A stretch of 64,000 nucleotides of DNA. Source: an uncultured Clostridia bacterium (lineage in GTDB: Bacteria > Bacillota > Clostridia > Christensenellales > UBA1242). Below the pieces are notes generated by a model. The model was not told the DNA's origin. It did not search any database and saw nothing but the letters and a program-made list of their open reading frames with translations. Position numbers and translations under genes: made by a program. The DNA is taken from positions 1 to 64,000 of the forward strand of contig CAKVMI010000004.1 in NCBI GenBank assembly GCA_934772525.1, in the 5' to 3' direction. Below are positions 56,955-64,000 of the stretch, in pieces (the stretch's first letter is position 1; each line of letters opens with the position of its first letter).

Positions 56955-59543
56955 TTATCCTAAATTTTTAATGCTGAGTAAAATACTCTCTTTTTTTGCT
57001 TTATTCCTTTCTAGTTTTTCTTTCTCTAATTGTACCAAATTCTGTGGTGCTTTTGCAACAAATTTCTCGTTAGATAACATTTTCACACTTCTTTCAATTT
57101 CAAACTCTATATCCTTTAAATCTTTTTGAAGTTTTTCTAAAAGTTGAGTTTTATCTATATTGATTTTTATAGCACAAGGAACTAAATCATTCACAATTGG
57201 TGTTCCATCAATATTTTCCACTTGTTCTACACTTTCTATAAATGCAAGTTTTTTAATATTTGGTAAAAACTCATCAAATATTTGTTTATTAGTTGTTGTA
57301 ATAACAACTTGCTTGTATGGGTCTATTCCTTGTTCTAATTTTGTAGATCTAATGCCTTTTATCAAATTGAATATACTTTCAACCTTTTCTTTTTCGGCTT
57401 CAAACTTAAAGTTCTCGTTGTATTCTGGGAAACTTTGTTTACATAGCAATCCACTTCCACCATTGCTTTCATAAATGTATTCAGTTACAAATGGAATATA
57501 TGGATGCAATAATTTTAGTATATTTTCTAGTACATAATTTAATATGCTAACAGCATTTTGTTTTGTGCTTGCATCCGCATTAAGCATAGGTTTTGATACT
57601 TCTATAAACCAATCACAAAAATCATCTAAAACAAAATTATAAATATTAGTTAATGCAATACCCATTTCAAATTTTTCAATGTTAGTTGTAACATTTAAAA
57701 TAAGTTCATTTAGTTCATTTAATATCCATTTATCAAATAAACCTAATTTACACTTCTCTATATTTAATAATTCTATGCCATCTTTATTCATATCAACAAA
57801 CTTTGAAGCATTCCATAATTTGTTAATAAATTGCTTTGCTACTACTATTTTTGTTTCGCCCATTCTAGTATCTAGTCCAAGTGCTAAATCTTTAATGAGT
57901 GCAAGTCTTAATGCGTCCGCACCATGTTCATCAGCAACCTTTATAGGGTCTATACCATTACCAAGAGATTTACTCATTTTTCTACCTTGTTCATCTCTTA
58001 CAAGCCCATGTATTAAGGTATATTTGAATGGAACTTGCCCTGTACATTCAATACCCATATAAACCATTTTAGTTACCCAGTGAGTTAAGATATCATATCC
58101 CGTTACTAATACGCTAGTCGGGTAAAACTTTTCTAATGTTTTAGTTTTTTCTGGCCAGCCAAGTGTAGAGAATGGCCAAAGCGCTGAACTAAACCAAGTA
58201 TCTAATACGTCTTCATCTTGATGAAAATGATTAGAATTACACTTTGGACAATTACTTGGTTGCTTACTTGCGTAAACCTCACCACAATCGTCGCAGTAAT
58301 AGATAGGTATTCTATGACCCGTCCAAAGTTGACGCGAAATACACCAGTCTTGAATATTTTCAAGCCAATGGAAGTAATTCTTTTCAAATCTCTTTGCGTA
58401 AATAGTTAGTTCTCCATTTTTTACACATTCAATTGCTGGTTTTGCAAGTTCTTTCATCGCAACATACCATTGCTTTGTAACTAATGGTTCAATAACATTA
58501 TGACAACGATAGCAATGTCCAACACTATGAGTGTATGGTTCAATTTTTTCAATTAAATTTTGATATTTTAATTCTTCAACAATTTTTTCTCTTGCGTCTT
58601 TTGCTTGCATTCCTTCAAATTTTCCAGCAAACCTATTTAACTTTCCGTCTTTTTCTATTACCGATAAAACTTCTAAGTTGTGACGCTTTCCAACTTCATA
58701 GTCGTTTGGGTCGTGTGCAGGAGTAATCTTTACCATACCAGTTCCAAAATCTTTTTCTACATAACTATCTGCAATTATAGGTATTTTTCTATCGGTTAAA
58801 GGAAGTACCAACTCTTTTCCTACAATATTTTTATACCTTTCGTCTTCAGGGTTTACAGCAACAGCCATATCCCCAAATATAGTTTCTGGTCTTGTTGTTG
58901 CAACAACAATATGCCCAGATCCGTCAGCGAACGGATATCTAATGTGCCACATTGAACTCTCTTCATCTGAATATTCAACTTCATCATCTGAAATAACCGA
59001 CTTACAAGTAGAACACCAGTTGGTTAATCTTGTACCACGATAAATTAAACCCTTATCGTAAAGCCTTATAAAAGTTTCAAGAACGGCATTCGTACTCTTT
59101 TCATCCATTGTAAATCTTGCTTTAGACCAATCTGCACTACAACCAATTCGTCTAAATTGACGCATTATTTTATCGCCATAAAAGTTGTACCAGTCCCACG
59201 CTTCTTTATCAAACGCAACTCTGCCAATACCTTCTTTTGTTTTACCTTCTTTACGTAGTTTTTCTACTATTTTAATTTCCGTTGCTATTGCAGCGTGATC
59301 GGTTCCTGGTTGCCACAATACTTCATACCCCTTCATTCTTTTATATCTTGAAAGGATATCTTGCATTGTAACATCCATAGCGTGACCAATATGTGCCATA
59401 CTTGTAACATTTGGTGGTGGCATTATTATACAAAATGCAGGTTTTTTAGAATTTGGGTCTGCATAGAAACAATTTTCCTTTTCCCATTTTTCATAAATTT
59501 GAGTTTCAAAACTCTGTGGATTGTAACTTTTCTCGTCTTTCAT
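56955..59543 (-). CDS. valS: Valyl-tRNA synthetase
   Basis: 862 aa, normal. Class I motifs: HIGH in SMAHIGHAMD (51-54) and KMSKSLGN (about 521-528). The zinc-binding pair CDDCGEVY / CPKC (about 424-440) and the editing domain (TTRPETIFGDMAVAV) are present; the C-terminal coiled coil is rich in Lys and Glu. Charges tRNA-Val. It is controlled by the upstream T-box and coupled to the LtaS-like gene downstream. Confidence 0.97.
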   Translation of the reverse strand: MKDEKSYNPQSFETQIYEKWEKENCFYADPNSKKPAFCIIMPPPNVTSMAHIGHAMDVTMQDILSRYKRMKGYEVLWQPGTDHAAIATEIKIVEKLRKEGKTKEGIGRVAFDKEAWDWYNFYGDKIMRQFRRIGCSADWSKARFTMDEKSTNAVLETFIRLYDKGLIYRGTRLTNWCSTCKSVISDDEVEYSDEESSMWHIRYPFADGSGHIVVATTRPETIFGDMAVAVNPEDERYKNIVGKELVLPLTDRKIPIIADSYVEKDFGTGMVKITPAHDPNDYEVGKRHNLEVLSVIEKDGKLNRFAGKFEGMQAKDAREKIVEELKYQNLIEKIEPYTHSVGHCYRCHNVIEPLVTKQWYVAMKELAKPAIECVKNGELTIYAKRFEKNYFHWLENIQDWCISRQLWTGHRIPIYYCDDCGEVYASKQPSNCPKCNSNHFHQDEDVLDTWFSSALWPFSTLGWPEKTKTLEKFYPTSVLVTGYDILTHWVTKMVYMGIECTGQVPFKYTLIHGLVRDEQGRKMSKSLGNGIDPIKVADEHGADALRLALIKDLALGLDTRMGETKIVVAKQFINKLWNASKFVDMNKDGIELLNIEKCKLGLFDKWILNELNELILNVTTNIEKFEMGIALTNIYNFVLDDFCDWFIEVSKPMLNADASTKQNAVSILNYVLENILKLLHPYIPFVTEYIYESNGGSGLLCKQSFPEYNENFKFEAEKEKVESIFNLIKGIRSTKLEQGIDPYKQVVITTTNKQIFDEFLPNIKKLAFIESVEQVENIDGTPIVNDLVPCAIKINIDKTQLLEKLQKDLKDIEFEIERSVKMLSNEKFVAKAPQNLVQLEKEKLERNKAKKESILLSIKNLG

Positions 59544-59673
59544 TTTTCTTATTTCCTTTTTATTTATCTTATTATATTTTATTTTTTACATATCTTCAGA
59601 CCAATTCATCAAAATACATTAGCCATAAATAAATATCTCTTTTTAAATTAAACTTCTGTTCCATTATATTCTC

Positions 59674-59889
59674 CTAAAATATCTTCAATATTATAATTAA
59701 TAGTACCAATAAACATACAAAAACAATATACCCTACTATGTTCATTTTTTTTAGAGTTTCTTCGGCATTTAAACGTTTAATTTCGTCTTTGCTTTTTAAG
59801 TCTTTTACAAACATTTTACCAAAAACTATAAAAAACACCGAACAAATAAGTGCAATAAGTAAAATTGTAATTAAGATAGATTTAAACAT
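59674..59889 (-). CDS. Small two-helix membrane protein, 71 aa
   Basis: Two hydrophobic helices (about 3-24 and 48-70) joined by a charged loop with KSKDEIKRLNAEETLKK. The start ATG at 59889 has AGGGGTGA upstream; an in-frame ATG 12 codons earlier lies inside the T-box terminator and is unlikely. It is the first gene behind the T-box, before valS (130-bp gap). Function unknown. Confidence 0.7.
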   Translation of the reverse strand: MFKSILITILLIALICSVFFIVFGKMFVKDLKSKDEIKRLNAEETLKKMNIVGYIVFVCLLVLLIIILKIF

Positions 59890-59904
59890 ATTCACCCCTA
59901 AAAA

Positions 59905-60133
59905 TAAAAGTGCGTCATCGTCCATAAAAAAGGACGAAACGCACTTAAAAAATACTATTCCGCGGTACCACCTTTATTCAAGCAATATGCTTGCACTTTA
60001 AAGAATTGACCATACGCTTTGCAACCTTCATTCGCTTAGTTTTCCCCGTTTTAAAACCTCTCAGCCTATGGGTTTTAATCTCTTATCGGATACTTTTCGC
60101 TCCTTACTCCTCAAAGCAGTCTATTAAATTAAC
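59905..60133 (-). promoter_or_regulatory. T-box riboswitch leader (valine, probable specifier GTT)
   Basis: The minus strand has the conserved T-box core GGTGGTACCGCGG (RC of 59960-59972). A terminator hairpin with arms AAGTGCGT / ACGCACTT and a T-run spans 59907-59950. Stem I is visible: base pairs GCTTTG / CAAAGC, AGTA loop-E on the 5' side, and GTT at 60023-60025 followed by a purine in the specifier position, matching valine. Uncharged tRNA-Val should favour the antiterminator and expression of the 71-aa gene, valS and the LtaS-like gene. Confidence 0.93.
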
Positions 60134-60139
60134 AATTTA

Positions 60140-60168
60140 ATTATACCACCTAAAAAATATAATTTCAA
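60140..60168 (-). promoter_or_regulatory. Promoter of the T-box/valS operon
   Basis: Minus strand TTGAAA (60163-60168), 17 bp, TATAAT (60140-60145), lying just after the stop of the upstream gene at 60174. Confidence 0.8.
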
Positions 60169-60173
60169 TAATT

Positions 60174-60791
60174 TTATTCAATTATTTGATTTTTGTCAGC
60201 ATCTAAATCCTTTTCTATATTGTTTTTTATGGCATCTTCTTTATCTGAGTTGTCTTCTATATGTTCGGTGTCCGTTTCGGACTCATTACCAATAATTACC
60301 GAACAGTATATGATATATAATCCAGCAAGAATACTGCAAGAAACTAATAAATACATTGCGATTTTTGGGTAAAAACACCAAATAAAAATGCTTAACCACA
60401 ATAAAATTATATACAAAAAGTACATTACATTAGTTACAATTTTATCTCTTCCAACACTCTTTACAAATTTTCTATAAAGTGCAATAACTATTTCAAAGAA
60501 TACTAATATTAATAATACCCATATAGTAAGTGCTTTTGATATTGTTAAAAACAATAATGGTATAAAGAAAATACATCTACCTACAATTATTGAAAGAATA
60601 TCTAACCATAAACAACCATTAGCATCCTTAATATTTAAAATGCAATCACATATTTCTAAGCAACCCGCAACAATAAAAAATGTAGCAAAAACATATTTAT
60701 CATAAAAAATCAACGAAAAAACAAGTGCTACCAATAACACTATTCTCGCAAATAACGAAATTTCTTTTAAAATTAATTTTTTATTAGTCAC
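60174..60791 (-). CDS. Membrane protein, possibly degenerate CDP-alcohol phosphatidyltransferase, 205 aa
   Basis: Six hydrophobic helices over about 10-165 and an acidic, disordered C-terminal tail. The order of segments resembles PgsA. CLEICDCILNIKDANG then WLDILSIIVGR stands where D..DG..AR........G...D...D would be; GRDKIVTNV resembles the G(K)xKT stretch; a final helix follows. However most catalytic Asp/Gly/Arg residues are missing, so it is either an unrelated membrane protein or an inactive relative. Start is a GTG with AGGGAGA upstream. Its own promoter lies at 60817-60845. Confidence 0.5.
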   Translation of the reverse strand: MTNKKLILKEISLFARIVLLVALVFSLIFYDKYVFATFFIVAGCLEICDCILNIKDANGCLWLDILSIIVGRCIFFIPLLFLTISKALTIWVLLILVFFEIVIALYRKFVKSVGRDKIVTNVMYFLYIILLWLSIFIWCFYPKIAMYLLVSCSILAGLYIIYCSVIIGNESETDTEHIEDNSDKEDAIKNNIEKDLDADKNQIIE

Positions 60792-60816
60792 GGCATCTCC
60801 CTAAATATATACACCT

Positions 60817-60845
60817 ATTATACCACGAAAAAAATTATATCGCAA
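60817..60845 (-). promoter_or_regulatory. Promoter of the 205-aa membrane protein gene
   Basis: Minus strand TTGCGA (60840-60845), 17 bp, TATAAT (60817-60822). On plus, TTGACA (60854-60859) probably belongs to the divergent ABC operon, but its -10 is unclear. Confidence 0.65.
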
Positions 60846-60903
60846 TTTAATAATTGACATAAATTATTTTTTTAGAATAAACTGCTATGGGAGGTATACT
60901 CTT

Positions 60904-61884
60904 TTGAAAAAATTTATAACAATTTTTCTTGCAGTAATAATGTGCTTATTCTGTTTTACTGCTTGCAAAAAAAATAATTTAACAAAAATTAGACTGAATG
61001 AAGTTACTCATTCAATATTTTACGCACCTCTATACCTTGCCATAAATTTAGGTTATATGGAAGAAGAAGGTTTAGAAATTGACCTAACCAATGGTGGCGG
61101 TTCCGATGTATCTATGTCTGCTCTTCTATCTAATAGTGCAGATATTTCACTACTTGGACCAGAAACTTTGGTTTATGTCGTTAAAGAAGGAAGCACCAAC
61201 CACCCTATGGTATTTGGTCAGTTAACCAAACGTGACGGCTCATTCTTGATTGGTAGAAGTGAAAATGGCAACTTTAATTGGCTAGATTTAAAAAATAAAT
61301 ATATTTTAGGTGGACGTGAAGGTGGAATGCCAGCTATGACACTAGAATATGTTTTAAACTCTAAGGGTTTAGTTGATGGTGAAAATATGACATTTGATAC
61401 TAGCATTAAGTTTGACCTAATTACACCAACCTTTGAAGGTGGAACGGGCGACTATTGCACTATGTTTGAGCCTGTCGCTAGTACATATGTACAACAAGGT
61501 AAAGGCTATTATATGGCGTCAGTTGGCGAAGAATGTGGAGAAGTTCCATTTACTTGCTTTATGGCTACAAATAATTATTTGAGCAAAAACCCAGAAACTA
61601 TAAAAGCTTTTTTAAGAGCAGTAAATAAAGCATATAATTATATGCAAACTCACACTGCAGAAGAAATTGCAAATGGTTTAATAGCATCATTTGATGGTAC
61701 AAGCATTGAAAGTATTACAAGTGCCGTTGCAAAATATATAGAAATTGACGCTTGGAGTTCTTCTCCAGCCATGACTAAAAGTGCATTTAATAAATTAATT
61801 GCTATAATAGAAAACGCTGGAATTGATGTTAGTGGAGTAAAATTTGAAGATGTAGTTGATAATAGTTTTGCGTTGAGTTTATAA
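60904..61884 (+). CDS. ABC transporter substrate-binding lipoprotein, NitT/TauT (NMT1-like) family
   Basis: 326 aa with a lipoprotein signal (LFCFTAC, lipid-modified C21). The fold matches NMT1/SsuA/TauA-type binding proteins: FYAPLYLAINLGYMEEEGLE, then a Gly-rich GGGSDVSMSALLS loop. Captures a small anion or organic substrate outside the membrane. The class includes sulfonate, taurine, nitrate and thiamine-precursor binders; the substrate is not resolved here. TTG start with GGGAGG upstream. It forms an operon with the ATPase and permease. Confidence 0.85.
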   Translation: MKKFITIFLAVIMCLFCFTACKKNNLTKIRLNEVTHSIFYAPLYLAINLGYMEEEGLEIDLTNGGGSDVSMSALLSNSADISLLGPETLVYVVKEGSTNHPMVFGQLTKRDGSFLIGRSENGNFNWLDLKNKYILGGREGGMPAMTLEYVLNSKGLVDGENMTFDTSIKFDLITPTFEGGTGDYCTMFEPVASTYVQQGKGYYMASVGEECGEVPFTCFMATNNYLSKNPETIKAFLRAVNKAYNYMQTHTAEEIANGLIASFDGTSIESITSAVAKYIEIDAWSSSPAMTKSAFNKLIAIIENAGIDVSGVKFEDVVDNSFALSL

Positions 61885-61908
61885 ATTTACTACAAGATAT
61901 GGAGAACT

Positions 61909-62682
61909 ATGATGAAAAATCTTTTAGAAATTACAGATCTAAGTCTTTCGTATCACTCAAAGCAAAGTGAAACAAAAGCTCTAGAAAATGTAAATTTTAA
62001 TATTTTAGATAACGATTTTGTTTCTATTGTTGGACCTAGTGGTTGCGGAAAAACTACAATACTTTCACTAATTGCTGGACTACTAGTTCCAAGTTCGGGA
62101 GAAATAATCCTAGACGGGAAAAAAGTAACTGGCGTAAACACCGAAATTGGATATATGTTTCAAAAAGACAACCTTTTTGATTGGCTTACTGTAGAGAAAA
62201 ATGTTTTATTTGCTCTAAAACTTCAAAAAAAAGACAATCCCGAAAATGTCCGATTTGTTTACAATCTAGTTGAAAAATATGGTTTAAAGGAATTTTTAAA
62301 CCACTACCCTTCTGAACTGTCTGGTGGTATGCGTCAAAGAGTTTCACTAATTAGAACTCTTGCAACTAGACCAAAACTTCTATTGCTAGACGAACCATTT
62401 TCTGCACTAGATTATCAAACCCGATTAGATATTCAAAATATAGTATACAAAATTATTTTAGATGAACAAAAAACTGCAATATTGGTTACCCATGACATAA
62501 GCGAAGCTATTGCTATGAGTAATAAGATAATAATATTATCTAAACGACCAGCATCCGTTAAACAGATTATAGATATCAATTTTGATGCTAACCTAACACC
62601 TTTTCAAAAAAGAAACGACCCTCAATTTTCTAAATATTTTAATCTTATTTGGGAGGAATTAAAAAATGAAGAAATCAAATAA
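61909..62682 (+). CDS. ABC transporter ATP-binding protein, NitT/TauT family
   Basis: 257 aa. Walker A GPSGCGKTT (42-50), signature LSGGMRQR (137-144), Walker B LLLLDEPF (157-164) and a D-loop SALD. SsuB/TauB-like. Powers the importer encoded with the lipoprotein and permease genes. The start has two consecutive ATGs. It overlaps the permease gene by 17 nt. Confidence 0.93.
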   Translation: MMKNLLEITDLSLSYHSKQSETKALENVNFNILDNDFVSIVGPSGCGKTTILSLIAGLLVPSSGEIILDGKKVTGVNTEIGYMFQKDNLFDWLTVEKNVLFALKLQKKDNPENVRFVYNLVEKYGLKEFLNHYPSELSGGMRQRVSLIRTLATRPKLLLLDEPFSALDYQTRLDIQNIVYKIILDEQKTAILVTHDISEAIAMSNKIIILSKRPASVKQIIDINFDANLTPFQKRNDPQFSKYFNLIWEELKNEEIK

Positions 62683-63478
62683 CCAAATAAGTTTAGAACA
62701 CAAAAATTTTCTTAGGAAAGAAAAAACTAATAAATTAATAGTAATTGTTGGCAGAATTTTGGTTCTTGTATTGTTTATTGGTATATGGGAGTTACTAACT
62801 AGTCTTGGCGTTATTGATTCCTTTATTTATAGTTCCCCATCAAGAATAGTAAAAATGCTAGTAAGTTTATTTAAAGAAGGAAAAATAATTCATCATTCAC
62901 TTATCACCTTATATGAAACCGTACTTGCATTTACAATTTCCATGGTTGTTGGAACAATTATTGCAATTTTACTATTTTCAAGTAAACGCATCCGTGAAAT
63001 ATTAGAACCTTACCTAATTATACTAAATAGTTTACCAAAAGTTGCATTAGGACCACTAATTATAGTTTGGTTTGGTGCAGGAACAAAGGCTATAGTTGTT
63101 ATGGGATTTTTAATTTGCATAATAATTACCATAATTAGTTTACTTAATAGTTTTATGTCTGTAAGTAAAGAAAAAATATTGTTAATGAAAACGCTAGGTG
63201 CATCTAAGTGGCAAATACTTACTCGCCTAATATTCCCTGAGTGCTTGCCAGCATTCATATCGGTTTTAAAAATTAATGTTGGAATGAGCTGGGTTGGTAC
63301 AATTATGGGTGAATATCTTGTAAGTAAAGCCGGTCTTGGATACCTAATTGTATATGGCGGATACATATTTAAACTAGATCTTGTTATGACTTCTATTATT
63401 GTTTTGTGCGTACTTGCAGGTTTAATGTATTTATTAGTAACCATACTAGAAAAAATATTAATTAAAAAACGAGGTTAA
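62666..63478 (+). CDS. ABC transporter permease, NitT/TauT family
   Basis: 270 aa with six membrane helices and the EAA-type loop (KTLGASKWQILTRLIFPECLP, near 170-190). SsuC/TauC-like. The N-terminus is a short charged cytoplasmic stretch. Forms the membrane pore with the preceding ATPase and lipoprotein. Confidence 0.92.
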   Translation: MKKSNNQISLEHKNFLRKEKTNKLIVIVGRILVLVLFIGIWELLTSLGVIDSFIYSSPSRIVKMLVSLFKEGKIIHHSLITLYETVLAFTISMVVGTIIAILLFSSKRIREILEPYLIILNSLPKVALGPLIIVWFGAGTKAIVVMGFLICIIITIISLLNSFMSVSKEKILLMKTLGASKWQILTRLIFPECLPAFISVLKINVGMSWVGTIMGEYLVSKAGLGYLIVYGGYIFKLDLVMTSIIVLCVLAGLMYLLVTILEKILIKKRG

Positions 63479-63488
63479 TAAAATAAAT

Positions 63489-63531
63489 AAAACTCCCTAC
63501 TTAAAAAACTTCTAAGTTAGGGAGTTTTATT
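63489..63531. terminator. Bidirectional terminator
   Basis: Stem AAAACTCCCTA-TT / AA-TAGGGAGTTTT around 63489-63528, with T-rich flanks, between the convergent permease and gyrB genes. Confidence 0.85.
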
Positions 63532-63532
63532 T

Positions 63533-64000
63533 TTAGTTTGCATTTGCAGTCTTTTTAGTTGCTTTTACAAATTGATCACTATCTGTTTTGTTAAAATCTG
63601 CGTTTTCTGATATATACGCTTTACGTGCTTCAATATTATCACCCATTAATGTGGTAATAAGTCTTTCGGCTTCGGCGGCATCTTCTATTGTTACTTGCAC
63701 AAGAGTTCTATCTTTTGGATTCATAGTAGTTTCCCAAAGTTGCTCAGGATCCATTTCACCAAGTCCTTTATATCTTTGAATTGTATAACCCTTTCCAAAT
63801 CTTGCAGTAACTTCTGGAAGTTCAGCATCACTATAAACGTATTCAATATCATCTTTTTTCTGAACTCTGTATAATGGTGGCATACCAATGAATACATGAC
63901 CATCGTTTATTAGTTCTTTCATATATCTAAAGAAGAATGTTAAAAGAATTGCTCTAATATGTGCACCATCTTGGTCGGCATCGGCTAGAATTATTACTTT
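63533..64000 (-). CDS. gyrB: DNA gyrase subunit B, C-terminal part (cut by window end)
   Basis: The minus-strand frame is open to the window edge. The edge encodes KVIILADADQDGAHIRAILL, the TOPRIM metal-site motif of GyrB/ParE, followed by TFFFRYMKEL. Then come MPPLYRV, YTIQRYKGLGEMDPEQLWETT (motif for the GyrB C-terminal domain), and IEDAAEAERLITTLMG. Only the last 155 residues are present. GyrB is favoured over ParE from the LMGDNIEARKAYISENA ending. It supplies negative supercoiling with GyrA. Confidence 0.9.
   Translation of the reverse strand, partial: KVIILADADQDGAHIRAILLTFFFRYMKELINDGHVFIGMPPLYRVQKKDDIEYVYSDAELPEVTARFGKGYTIQRYKGLGEMDPEQLWETTMNPKDRTLVQVTIEDAAEAERLITTLMGDNIEARKAYISENADFNKTDSDQFVKATKKTANAN

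Noticed and set aside
60792..60903. TPP or other riboswitch ahead of the NitT/TauT-type ABC operon
   Set aside because: The gap is only 112 bp, shared with a divergent promoter, and contains no recognisable riboswitch core.

Overview
The window is a low-GC chromosome segment, probably from an uncultured, spore-forming-lineage Clostridia bacterium (Bacillota). The signs are a germination protease gene (gpr), the Firmicutes-type cluster comEC-holA-rpsT-gpr, an LTA-synthase-like sulfatase, DUF4364 and TSCPD proteins, a T-box leader, and SigA-type promoters. The AT-rich coding style is uniform throughout. Placement below class is inference; nothing here fixes genus or species.

Layout. 1-1997: 5' two thirds of a 23S rRNA gene (minus strand) with its own strong promoter and no 16S upstream. 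2.6-8 kb: small accessory genes (unknown protein, small membrane protein, a metallo-beta-lactamase/beta-CASP-like protein that has lost its metal ligands, a zinc-ribbon/nuclease-like protein, LRR and DUF1871 proteins). 8.1-8.3 kb: tRNA-Leu and tRNA-Cys. 8.4-14.5 kb: a putative metal exporter and a tightly overlapping translation operon (TM2/zinc ribbon, mnmA, trpS, two small unknowns, proS). 14.6-21.5 kb: gapA, an unknown protein, a 1314-residue exported repeat protein, and class II aldolase (fba).

22.1-45.4 kb holds the most striking content: a type IV secretion system (T4SS)-like locus. It has three giant paralogous VirB6/TrbL-like membrane proteins (1006, 2267 and 2389 aa), a VirB4 ATPase with a VirB3-like N-terminal membrane hairpin, two small VirB2/TrbC-like proteins, and a divergent VirD4/TraG coupling ATPase. 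A 1020-aa exported, C-terminally anchored protein follows at 45.6-48.7 kb. I see no relaxase, integrase, cell-wall hydrolase or attachment site, and both flanks are housekeeping genes. The locus therefore looks resident rather than a complete conjugative element; its substrate is unknown.

48.9-64 kb returns to core genes: gpr, rpsT, holA, a ComEC without its nuclease-like domain, tRNA-Glu, DUF4364 and TSCPD genes, and a T-box-controlled operon (71-aa membrane protein, valS, LtaS-like sulfatase). After these come a divergent membrane protein, a NitT/TauT-type ABC transporter operon, and the 3' part of gyrB running off the window end.
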